64,000 nucleotides of DNA, from contig JALGPY010000004.1 of assembly GCA_023055425.1 (NCBI GenBank), positions 61,899,718 through 61,963,717 on the forward strand, read 5' to 3'. Made by a program: the position numbers and the translations under genes. Below the pieces are notes generated by a model. That model was not told where the DNA came from, did not search any database, and saw only the letters and a program-made list of their open reading frames with translations. Below, one piece after another: positions 34,787-43,778 of this stretch. Each line of letters begins with the position of its first letter. Position 1 is the first letter of the stretch. The stretch comes from Linanthus parryae. Lineage: Eukaryota > Streptophyta > Magnoliopsida > Ericales > Polemoniaceae.

Positions 34787-37399
34787 ATGTCTCAGGAGGA
34801 CGATGTCAGCAACCGATCACCTTCCACCGAAACTCCCTCGGGAGACGAGGCTCGCCGTACTCCGACGACTCCCGGCGAGGCGCCAACTTTAGAGTCTTTG
34901 GACGCCACTGTCCAAAGTCAGGCCAAAGCTCTCAAGTCTCAGTCCGCGCAGTTAGAACGGATCTTGGCCGTTCTGGGCACCCTTGCGCCAAATCGTCCAC
35001 CAGCCACCGCTATCCCTCAGGGAGGAGGAATCCCTACCGCTCCAGGATTGGGAGTGTCAGCCACGCCTCCCAACTCCCATCTGCAAACTCCACCGTCAGC
35101 AACGCAGCTGCCTTCGGTCCAAGGGTCAACGGCACAAATGCTGCCCCCTGCTGCTCACGCCTCTCAGCCCCCGGCTTTGGCGTCCAACCCAGCTCTGCAG
35201 TACACTCTGCCTCCACCAGCGACAATCTGGGGAAACGCGGGCAGTCAATACACTCCCAATCCTCCGGCGGCATATGTGTCGCCACCGCCTACGGCAACCC
35301 CTCCGCCAACTACCGAGGGAAGCATTCCAGAGTGCATGACGTCTTTGCAGAAGCGCGTGGACTCCATCCTGGCTCATCAGTCGTTCGCGGATACCATCAT
35401 CCCGAAGCTAGACAACGATCCACCCATTCCACGAGAGATCTATCTCATGCCTAACCCGGCGGGGTACAAGGCTCCCAAATGGGATAAGTTCGAGGACGTC
35501 AATGGAAACGCTCATGAGCATGTCATGCGTTTCATCGATGTCATGGGTCCATACGGAGCCGATCCCAAGCTGCTGATGCGAGAATTCCCAAAAACTCTTG
35601 GGAACGTAGCATACAAATGGTACCGAACATTGGAGGCCGGATCTGTGAAAACTTGGGACGACATGGTCCAGAAGTTCTATACCAAGTTCTTCCAGATGGA
35701 AGAAAAGGTGACGATGATCCATCTCTCGCGGATGTATCAGAAACGCGAGGAAGATGGAATCACTTTCATCAAGAAATTCAGAGCGAAATCCTTGGAGTGC
35801 AAGGATCCAATGCTCGAAAGCCGGCTCGTAGAGATATGCCTGCAGTGCATGCGAGATGAATACAAAAGCATGCTGATCAATTTGCAAACACCTACGTTTT
35901 CAAAGCTCATCGAATGCACGATGAACATTGAGCCCATTGTCGAGAGACAGAGAAAGAAGAGCGCTCCAGAACGACCTGCGAGCGGCACCACCTACAAGAT
36001 CGGCAGATTTAGCTACAAGCGGGGACGCGAAGCTGAGGTCAATACAGTTTCGCCCCAGAAGCAAGCAAAAGTTACAAACTTCGACGCACCGCCTCTGCCA
36101 TGCTCGGTGGAGGAAGCGAGCGATCTCTGCAGACAGTGGCGCAAGGACGGCGTCCTGCCACCGCTCGAGAAAGCACCCTCCAAGGAGATGACGAGGGACC
36201 CTAAGTGGTGCGAATACCACGACAAGGTCATGCACCCCACAGCCGAGTGCAAGAAGCTCAGATTCGCGTTCGATCAGAAGATGAAGAACGGTGAACTCAT
36301 CGTCAGCGACCACCGGAAGGATGTGCGCAACAACCCGCTGCCTGCCCATACAGATTCGGGCTCAAAGAGCAAAGAGGTCGCCATGATCTCGATAGTGGAC
36401 TTGGAAGAAGTCGCAGAGGACGATCTGCCCATCATTGCTGAAGTCCATGAAGATGAAGACTACAGCATGGACACGGAAGATGAGCGTGCCGACCGCATGA
36501 AAGGGTCGCATGGCTTCGACAAATTCTTCAACGAGATGAACTTCTCCGAAAAATGCCGAACGGATATGACAAAAGCAATCTTAAGGGTAGCAGAGGACTA
36601 CGAGGAGGACCTCGTGGTCTCCAACGGGAAAGTCATCAGGGCGTCCCGTTCCACAGAAAAGATTATGACCTTTTCTGCCAGCGACAAGAAGACAGATGCG
36701 AGCCACCAGAGGCCCCTGTACGTGACCGCCATCATCAACGGCGTCGAATTCAAGCGAGCATTCGTCGATGGAGGAGCAGCGGTCAATGTTGTTCCACTCC
36801 ACACACTGAAGCTAGCAGGGATCCCCGAGCACAAGGTAGTCAAGCGTCCATCCCCGCTGGTGGGATTCGGAAGCGATTCTAGAATGACGATCGGATGGAT
36901 CCGCTTGGGCGTTCAGATCGGTAAAATCAAGTGCTCGGCGAAGTTCTATGTCATAGACGCGAACACCACATATCACATGATCATAGGTCGGGCCTGGATT
37001 CATCGCTTTGACGCAATCCCTTCGACGGCTCACCAGGTGATGAAAGCTATCTGGAACGACAGGATTGTCGAGATACCGGCCTCAACTAACCCGTTCAACT
37101 TGGACGAAGCACATCTCAGCGAGGCGGTGTGGTTCACCGAGATGGCGGACGAGCAAACACCCGGACCATTCAACCCTACTCCTTTACCTCTCTGGGAGGA
37201 CATCAAGGACCAGTCACCTGCGGGCGTGATGGTGACAAGGGGAGATGCCAAGGAAAAGCCGCCTACACACGAAGAGGCGCCGCGCATCGCATATCATCGG
37301 AAGAACGTGTACACTCTGAAGAGGATTGCAAAGCATGACCCCGAGGGTAAGGAGATAGAGAGCTTCTACGCCAACGGGAAGAAATGCTATCGCATATGA
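34787..37399 (+). CDS. Tat-2 gag-protease, 870 aa
   Basis: Starts at the first ATG after the primer-binding site. The first 190 residues are Pro/Ser/Ala-rich and low-complexity. A retrotransposon gag domain follows at about residues 215-385 (PKWDKFEDVNGNAHEHVMRF, AYKWYRTLEAGSVKTWDDM). A zinc-binding C-H-H-C region (CEYHDKVMHPTAECKKL) lies near residue 475. The aspartic protease is near residues 640-760, with catalytic FVDGGAAVN and flap-side IIGRAWIH. Asp-Gly-Gly in place of Asp-Ser/Thr-Gly is seen in Tat/Ogre proteases. The frame ends at UGA 37397-37399, and the same frame stays open beyond it into pol, so gag-protease and pol are one frame split by a single stop. Confidence 0.93.
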   Translation: MSQEDDVSNRSPSTETPSGDEARRTPTTPGEAPTLESLDATVQSQAKALKSQSAQLERILAVLGTLAPNRPPATAIPQGGGIPTAPGLGVSATPPNSHLQTPPSATQLPSVQGSTAQMLPPAAHASQPPALASNPALQYTLPPPATIWGNAGSQYTPNPPAAYVSPPPTATPPPTTEGSIPECMTSLQKRVDSILAHQSFADTIIPKLDNDPPIPREIYLMPNPAGYKAPKWDKFEDVNGNAHEHVMRFIDVMGPYGADPKLLMREFPKTLGNVAYKWYRTLEAGSVKTWDDMVQKFYTKFFQMEEKVTMIHLSRMYQKREEDGITFIKKFRAKSLECKDPMLESRLVEICLQCMRDEYKSMLINLQTPTFSKLIECTMNIEPIVERQRKKSAPERPASGTTYKIGRFSYKRGREAEVNTVSPQKQAKVTNFDAPPLPCSVEEASDLCRQWRKDGVLPPLEKAPSKEMTRDPKWCEYHDKVMHPTAECKKLRFAFDQKMKNGELIVSDHRKDVRNNPLPAHTDSGSKSKEVAMISIVDLEEVAEDDLPIIAEVHEDEDYSMDTEDERADRMKGSHGFDKFFNEMNFSEKCRTDMTKAILRVAEDYEEDLVVSNGKVIRASRSTEKIMTFSASDKKTDASHQRPLYVTAIINGVEFKRAFVDGGAAVNVVPLHTLKLAGIPEHKVVKRPSPLVGFGSDSRMTIGWIRLGVQIGKIKCSAKFYVIDANTTYHMIIGRAWIHRFDAIPSTAHQVMKAIWNDRIVEIPASTNPFNLDEAHLSEAVWFTEMADEQTPGPFNPTPLPLWEDIKDQSPAGVMVTRGDAKEKPPTHEEAPRIAYHRKNVYTLKRIAKHDPEGKEIESFYANGKKCYRI

Positions 37400-40300
37400 A
37401 GGTGCGCGGGGACGTCCTCACACGGGCATGGGGATGTCCCTGGGCAAATCAATCAAATCGAGCAAGTTGCGCTGACAGAAGAGCCAACACAGGGCACTCC
37501 AGACGAGAAACTCAAAGAAGCGCCCGAATGCATGGAAGACAGGCCAAGACCACAAAAGCAAGAGCTAAAGGAAGTGTTCCTCAGCCCGAACGAGGAAAAG
37601 AAAAGGCCAGTCTTCCTGAGTGCGGACCTCACAAGCGAAGAGGAACAAGGACTGCTGCAGCTCCTAACTGAATACAAGGACGTGTTCGCATGGGAATATG
37701 ATGAGATGCCGGGTCTGGACACGAGCATCACCATGCACCGTTTAGACATCATCCCAGGGTCTAAACCGGTCAAGCAAAGCATCAGAAGCTTCAGGCCAGA
37801 GCTCAACGTAAAGATCAAGCAGGAGATTGTCAAACTCCTAGACGCCAAGTTCATAGAGCCAAATCACCATCCCACATGGTTGGCCAACATCGTGCCGGTG
37901 GTGAAGAAGAACGGACAGCTCCGCATCTGCGTGGACTTCCGAGATCTTAATCGCTTCTGCCCTAAGGACGATTTTCCACTGCCTAACATCGATTTGCTCA
38001 TTGATTCAACGGCAGGCCATCGCATGTTCAGTTTCATGGACGGCTTCAGCGGGTACAATCAAATCAAGATGGATCCCGAAGATGCAAGGAAAACTGCATT
38101 CATCACTCCCGTGGGGGTATTCAACTACACGGTAATGCCATTCGGTCTTAAGAACGCAGGCGCAACCTATCAGCGGGCCATGATGGCTCTATTCCACGAC
38201 ATGATGCACAAAGAAGTGGAATTCTATGTGGATGACCTGGTAGTCAAATCCAAGCATGAAGCAGATCACCTTGCAGACCTGCGAAAGGTGTTCAACAGAT
38301 GCAGGAGCTTTCAACTGAAAATGAACCCCATGAAATGCGCATTCGGCGTGACCTCGGGGAAGTTTTTGGGATGCGTGGTCCATCGCCAAGGGATCGAGCC
38401 TGACCCTGCGAAAGTTTCAGCCATCACCAGCATGACGCCACCTCACAACCAAAGTACCTTGAAAACATTCTTGGGAAAATTGTCATATCTGCGGAGATTC
38501 ATCCCAGCAATCGCCGAAATCACATGCTGTTTCAGCACTCTTCTCAAGAAGGACGCCGCGTACAACTGGGCTCCTGATCACGAAGCCGCATTCGAAAAGC
38601 TAAAGGAGCTACTCACATCCCCAAAGATAATGATCGCGCCTCAATTGGGATCACCGCTTCTGCTATACCTTACATCGACAAGGAAATCTATAGGAGCACT
38701 CTTGGCTCAGGTGTATGAAGGCCAAGAGAGGCCCATCTATTACATCTCCCGCATTGTGCAGCCCGCTGAATCAAGGTACACAGACATCGAACGTCATTGC
38801 CTTGCTTTATTCTTCGTGATAGAGAAGTTGAGACACTATTTTGCATCACACAAAGTAGTGGTGGTCACCAAAAGCGACCCCATAAGATACCTGCTAACTC
38901 ACACTACTCCGGGCGGGAGATTGGCGAAATGGTACATGACCATCTCTCAATACGATATCACATGCGTAAAACCGAGAGCAATCAAGTCGCAGGCGGTAGC
39001 AGATCTGTTGGCACAGTTTCCCGACAACAGTCACGAACCCGTGATCGAGGAAGAGCTCGAAGGCCCAGAAATCTACGCGATCGACGTGCCCTATTGGACC
39101 CTCCACTTCGACGGTTCGTCAACCAGAAAAGGCGGAGGCATCGGGATAGTCTTGACAAAGCCAGACGGGGAAGTCATACAGATGTCCGCAAAACTCAACT
39201 TCGCAGTCACGAACAACGAGGCGGAATACGAGGCTCTTATCGCGGGGCTCCGTGCGGCGAAAGCTCTGGAAGTGAGCAACTTAACAGTTATGGGAGATTC
39301 CAAACTGATTGTTAAGCAAGCCTCGGGCGAATATGGTTTAAAGGAGATCAACCTCCTGTCATACCGCACCCTAGTGCAAAAGCTGATGCAGCAATTCTGC
39401 GACGTGAAATACGAGCACAAGCCCCGAGCGGACAACAGGCATGCAGACGCCTTAGCAACTCTAGGATCTAAGGTCAGCATAGACAAATGCCCCGCGAGGA
39501 TTTCCATCGAAGTGCGAACGTCGTCGGCATTAACGGAAGATGTGTGCGACGACGAACACATGGATGACGCAGACTGGCGAAAAGCAATCCTGCAAGCTAT
39601 TGCGAAAGGCACCAGCAGCGAAAGTTGGGCACTCACGAAAGGATACTGCATCCACGACAACACCCTTTACTACAAGGGTCCTGGAGGAATACTCATGCGA
39701 TGTGTCTCCGAGCAAGAGGGACAACAGCTGTTAGAAAAGATTCACCAACACGCTTGCGGAGAAAGCGAGGTGTCAATCTACAGGAAAGCTCAGAGATATG
39801 GCATTCATTGGCCAAGCATGTCAACAGCTGCAGCCCTGATACAAGGGAAGTGCGAAAGTTGCGCACTAATCAAAGATTCTCTACTCATCGCTCTAACCGA
39901 TGACGACACAGATTGGAGGAAGCCATTGTTTGAATTCCTCACCCAGGGCACCGTACCCGAATCGAGAAAAGAAGCCGACAAATTGAAGAGGAAAGCGTCT
40001 CGATATGTGGTTCAGGAAAACCTGCTTTGGCGAAGAGGTCACGAGGGCAACTTGCTGCGATGCCTAGACGGCAGGGAAGCGCAAGAAGTCATGGACCTTT
40101 CTCATCAGGTGGAACACCAGGGAGGTGCGAAATTATGCAGACAACTCCTCTCAATCGGATACTTCTGGCCCACGATGGAAGTCGATTGCCGCACCAAGGT
40201 GCGACGCTGCCAAGAATGCCAATTCAAAGGGAACCTAGTGCACGCTCCCGCCGTGGATCTACATGCATTAGGGACGCCATGGCCATTTCACACATGGGCT

Positions 40301-41137
40301 TTGGACTTCATCGGCCCCATCCGACCAACGTCACATGGGAACCATTTCATTCTCACCGCAACTGAGCTGTTCACCAAATGGGTGGAAGCAATACCACTAA
40401 AGACGGCAAACGCGCTGGCTGTGGTTAACTTCATCCAGGAAAACATCGTATGCAGGTTCGGAATCCCAAATACCATTCTTTCAGATAACGGTACTCCTTT
40501 TGTTAATCGCCAGGTAGCTACGAAACTCGCGGATTACAATATCAGGCAGATATGCGCCACCCCCTATTATCCAAAGGGAAACGGACAAGCCGAGGCGACT
40601 AACAAAACGCTGTTGAGAATTCTGAGCAAAATGGTCGCAGATGACCACAAGAAGTGGGCCGACTCTCTTAACATAGCTCTGTGGGCCTACAGAACTTCTC
40701 CAAGGACACCCACAGGGGCCTCGCCATTTCTACTATGTTATGGGGCCGAAGCTGTAGTACCTGCGGAGGTCATAGTTAATTCGGCTAGGCTGGGCTTCCA
40801 TGCACTCTATGAAAACCAACGCGATCATGATTTAGTCTTGCTGGAAGAAAAGCGAGAACAAGCCAAAAGGACTAACAAGCGGTACCAAGAAAGAATCGCT
40901 CGCGCCTATAACAAGACAGTCCAGCGACGGGATTTCGCAGTTGGCGACCTGGTCTTGCGCGCATCTGACCACTGCATGCGAGAAGCAACTCACCCAAAGT
41001 TCGCAGCTAATTGGGAAGGACCCTTCGAAGTCACAGAAGTCTTCGATAGCGGCTACTGCAGCATACGAAGGTTGCACGGCACAACCTCAACTCCAAGCTC
41101 AGTCAACATGCGCTGGATCAAGAAGTACTATCCTTGA
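37400..41137 (+). CDS. Tat-2 pol: RT, RNase H, archaeal-type RNase H, integrase
   Basis: Open from just after the gag UGA; the first ATG in frame with a good pol start is 37532 (1201 aa from there). RT has YVDD at residues 232-235 of that count. The Gypsy RNase H follows, then a second, archaeal-type RNase H starting near residue 524 (LHFDGSSTRKGGG, TNNEAEYEAL), diagnostic of Tat. A repeated zinc-binding module precedes the integrase core, whose catalytic residues are D925, D985 and E1021 (35 residues between the last two, as expected). The C-terminal domain includes DFAVGDLVLRAS. All catalytic residues are present and there is no internal stop. Confidence 0.95.
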   Translation, partial: RCAGTSSHGHGDVPGQINQIEQVALTEEPTQGTPDEKLKEAPECMEDRPRPQKQELKEVFLSPNEEKKRPVFLSADLTSEEEQGLLQLLTEYKDVFAWEYDEMPGLDTSITMHRLDIIPGSKPVKQSIRSFRPELNVKIKQEIVKLLDAKFIEPNHHPTWLANIVPVVKKNGQLRICVDFRDLNRFCPKDDFPLPNIDLLIDSTAGHRMFSFMDGFSGYNQIKMDPEDARKTAFITPVGVFNYTVMPFGLKNAGATYQRAMMALFHDMMHKEVEFYVDDLVVKSKHEADHLADLRKVFNRCRSFQLKMNPMKCAFGVTSGKFLGCVVHRQGIEPDPAKVSAITSMTPPHNQSTLKTFLGKLSYLRRFIPAIAEITCCFSTLLKKDAAYNWAPDHEAAFEKLKELLTSPKIMIAPQLGSPLLLYLTSTRKSIGALLAQVYEGQERPIYYISRIVQPAESRYTDIERHCLALFFVIEKLRHYFASHKVVVVTKSDPIRYLLTHTTPGGRLAKWYMTISQYDITCVKPRAIKSQAVADLLAQFPDNSHEPVIEEELEGPEIYAIDVPYWTLHFDGSSTRKGGGIGIVLTKPDGEVIQMSAKLNFAVTNNEAEYEALIAGLRAAKALEVSNLTVMGDSKLIVKQASGEYGLKEINLLSYRTLVQKLMQQFCDVKYEHKPRADNRHADALATLGSKVSIDKCPARISIEVRTSSALTEDVCDDEHMDDADWRKAILQAIAKGTSSESWALTKGYCIHDNTLYYKGPGGILMRCVSEQEGQQLLEKIHQHACGESEVSIYRKAQRYGIHWPSMSTAAALIQGKCESCALIKDSLLIALTDDDTDWRKPLFEFLTQGTVPESRKEADKLKRKASRYVVQENLLWRRGHEGNLLRCLDGREAQEVMDLSHQVEHQGGAKLCRQLLSIGYFWPTMEVDCRTKVRRCQECQFKGNLVHAPAVDLHALGTPWPFHTWALDFIGPIRPTSHGNHFILTATELFTKWVEAIPLKTANALAVVNFIQENIVCRFGIPNTILSDNGTPFVNRQVATKLADYNIRQICATPYYPKGNGQAEATNKTLLRILSKMVADDHKKWADSLNIALWAYRTSPRTPTGASPFLLCYGAEAVVPAEVIVNSARLGFHALYENQRDHDLVLLEEKREQAKRTNKRYQERIARAYNKTVQRRDFAVGDLVLRASDHCMREATHPKFAANWEGPFEVTEVFDSGYCSIRRLHGTTSTPSSVNMRWIKKYYP

Positions 41138-41204
41138 CTTCTCTTATTTCATACGTTTTATGATAACGTTGCTTAGTGTCTCATGTGGCTACGATTGACG
41201 CAAT

Positions 41205-41312
41205 CTCCTCTCCCATATGAGAGGATTGTAATCCTATCTCTCCCATATGAGAGTGTTATAATAAAAGAATTCTCCCAAATGAGAAGTTCATATTTCTAGC
41301 CGTTTATATTGC
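41205..41312 (+). repeat. CTCCCATATGAGAG palindromic words after pol
   Basis: Three related words (CTCCCATATGAGAGG, CTCCCATATGAGAGT, CTCCCAAATGAGAAG) spaced about 35 bases apart just downstream of the integrase stop. Tat-1 has the equivalents at about 7924-8004. Confidence 0.75.
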
Positions 41313-41344
41313 TCTATTTAAGTTGTTATTACTGTTAACAATGA

Positions 41345-42370
41345 TTTATCTGCTGCAATAGCAGCAAATACAAAAGCGATCTTAATTGATCATCAAAGCC
41401 TATCTCTTACGATAGCAGCAAATATAAACGCGATCTTAATTGATCATCAAAGCCTATCTCTTACGATAGCAGCAAATACAAACGCGATCTTAATTGATCA
41501 TCAAAGCCTATCTCTTACGATAGCAGCAAATACAAACGCGATCTTAATTGATCATCAAAGCCTATCTCTTACGATAGCAGCAAATACAAACGCGATCTTA
41601 ATTGATCATCAAAGCCTATCTCTTACGATAGCAGCAAATACAAACGCGATCTTAATTGATCATCAAAGCCTATCTCTTACGATAGCAGCAAATACAAACA
41701 CGATCTTAATTGATCATCAAAGCCTATCTCTTACGATAGCAAACGCGATCTCAATCGATCATCTAAAGCCTATCTCTTACGATAGCAGCCAAACGCAAAT
41801 GCGATCTTAAATGATCATCAAAGCCTATCTCTCACGATAGCAGTCAACACAAATACGATCTTAATTGATCATCTAAAGCCCATCCCTTACGATGGCAGCC
41901 AATGCAAATGCGATCTTAAGTGATCATCCAAAGCCTATCTCTCACGATAGCAGCAAAATACAAAAACGATCTCAATCGATCATCTAAAGCCTATCTCTCA
42001 CGATAGCGGTTTACACAAATGCGATCTTATATGATCTTCTTAAGCCTATCTGTTACGATAGCGATTTATACGCAAAGTGATTTTAGTTGATCACCCAAGC
42101 CCGTCTGTTACGATGGCAACGTAACTGCAGAACCATCTTGCTAGATCTCCTAAAGGTCTATCTGCTGCGATAGCAATTTATGCGAGAAACTATCTCAAGC
42201 AATTCTCTAATAAAGCCTATCTTCTATGATAGCAATTCGCACCACTCAACGATCTTAATTGATCTGTTAAAAACTATCTGTTACGATAGCAAAGTTGGGA
42301 ACGTGATCTCATACGATTTACAACTGCAAGCTCATCCGCCAAGATGGCAAAGCTGCGAAATTACGATCTC
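41345..42370 (+). repeat. 54-bp tandem repeat array in Tat-2
   Basis: Seven near-identical 54-bp units start at 41376, 41430, 41484, 41538, 41592, 41646 and 41700, followed by about ten progressively diverged units to about 42370. Each unit has two short inverted repeats, GATCTTAATTGATC and CTATCTCTTACGATAG. Such arrays 3' of pol are known in Tat-lineage elements (for example Retand) and can seed satellites. Loss of homogeneity toward the right suggests recent amplification at the left end. Confidence 0.9.
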
Positions 42371-43778
42371 GAATGATCTAGTGAAACATCTGCGAATTGA
42401 CATCGCATGTGTGGAATCATTACATGGCATTATGCAAGGCAAAACAAGCCGAAACGCATGCGAAATTGTATTTTGTTGCAAAGAGAGCAGATAATACAAA
42501 AGCTATATATCATTATGAGTCAAATGACTTACAATTTATCTATCTAGATAGCAGCTTACAAGCGAAAAGCTCAAATCTAACTACGCAGCCAACATGGCTT
42601 ACAATACATTCGAAAAATGGCTGGTAAGCCAGAGATGCACTAGGGAACTCTCGGCTAAGAAAAGAGAGAATCCACCGGTCCTAACACCGGCAGTGCAGTA
42701 CGCAGATCTGCGGCCATAGATCTATAGCAAAAGGGATGCTGCCGCGAAGAGATCAACTTGTCATTCGCCACATCCCTAGCAGCAAGGTCAGGGATGCGAT
42801 ACGCCCAAGACCCCGAGGAATGACAAAAGCCTCCGTCTGATCAAGATAGGCGCCGGAGGAGCTTCCTGTACCGACAGATGCTACTCTGCAAAACAGGCGA
42901 AGCAGTCATTCCTCTGGTGATGGACTCCTTGTCATGTTGGACAAGGGCATTGACGAGCACCCCGACCTCACAAATGTGAGGGCGACGGATTCTTCCCTGG
43001 AGATTCTGAAGAAGAATTCCGCCATTCATTACGAGACGGTAGCACGGTCACTTCGGTGCTGCACCTCGCCACGAGGCGGCCGGAAACATGACCTGCACAC
43101 ATAATACACGAAAAAATTTCTTCGAACACACATGAGGTATTATCTGCATCCTCTTTATGATGGTTATAAACAGCAATAAGCCTCATAAAGTGGATCTTGG
43201 AAACTATTTCTATAGCACAAAGCGCAAACTCAGGATTCAAAACTTGAAGTTGCCATGAATCAACGAAAAACAAGCGTTGAAGCCAGCAGTCGTAAGGACT
43301 CACGGCAAAGCACATGTTTGGGATGAAGAACCCAAATGGCAAAGACAGGGTTTATATAGACCCTGTGGAGACTCTTCGGTTGCCTAAGATGAGTCAGCAA
43401 AATTCAAAAAGAGGGTAAGTTCAATCACTTACGCCTTGAAAAGCGGTAACAATCAATTACCCTACTAAAGGCTACGACGATTCAGTTGCGTATCCTAATA
43501 AATGACGGATAGTCATGATTCGGATGGACTTCCCAACGGAAGCGTGCTTATCTGCCGAGAAATTAGCGCGAAAATCAAGCAGAAAATCAATTGCTGATGT
43601 CATAATTGGATATGCACAGAAATGTCCAATCAAATCCCAAAAAGGGCAAAACGGGCAAACTCATTGTTTGTTGTTAAAAAAAAAAGGGGGAGAAACCCTA
43701 GCAATATTACATTAATGTTTCAAAACGTTACATTAATGTCTCAGCTATTTTCCTGTTTTCCTTTCAAAATTCGAAAAG
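42371..43778. other. Tat-2 spacer between tandem array and antisense gene
   Basis: No recognised gene. The 43342-42968 interval on the minus strand is open (about 124 codons) and resembles, in translation, the Tat-1 interval 9442-9080 (shared PYDCWLQRL, PEF.LCAIEI). No family is recognised, so coding status is undecided. An A run followed by GGGGG lies at about 43676-43690. Confidence 0.5.

Noticed and set aside
34762..35454. A 230-codon plus-strand frame overlapping gag of Tat-2
   Set aside because: It overlaps the real gag frame in its low-complexity Pro/Ala-rich part, which opens alternative frames by composition; it has no domain of its own.
39091..39663. Minus-strand frame of 190 codons opposite Tat-2 pol
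   Set aside because: It lies opposite the archaeal-type RNase H coding region and has no family resemblance.
41376..42370. CRISPR-like array
   Set aside because: Units are contiguous 54-bp tandem copies without unique spacers, in a plant retrotransposon.
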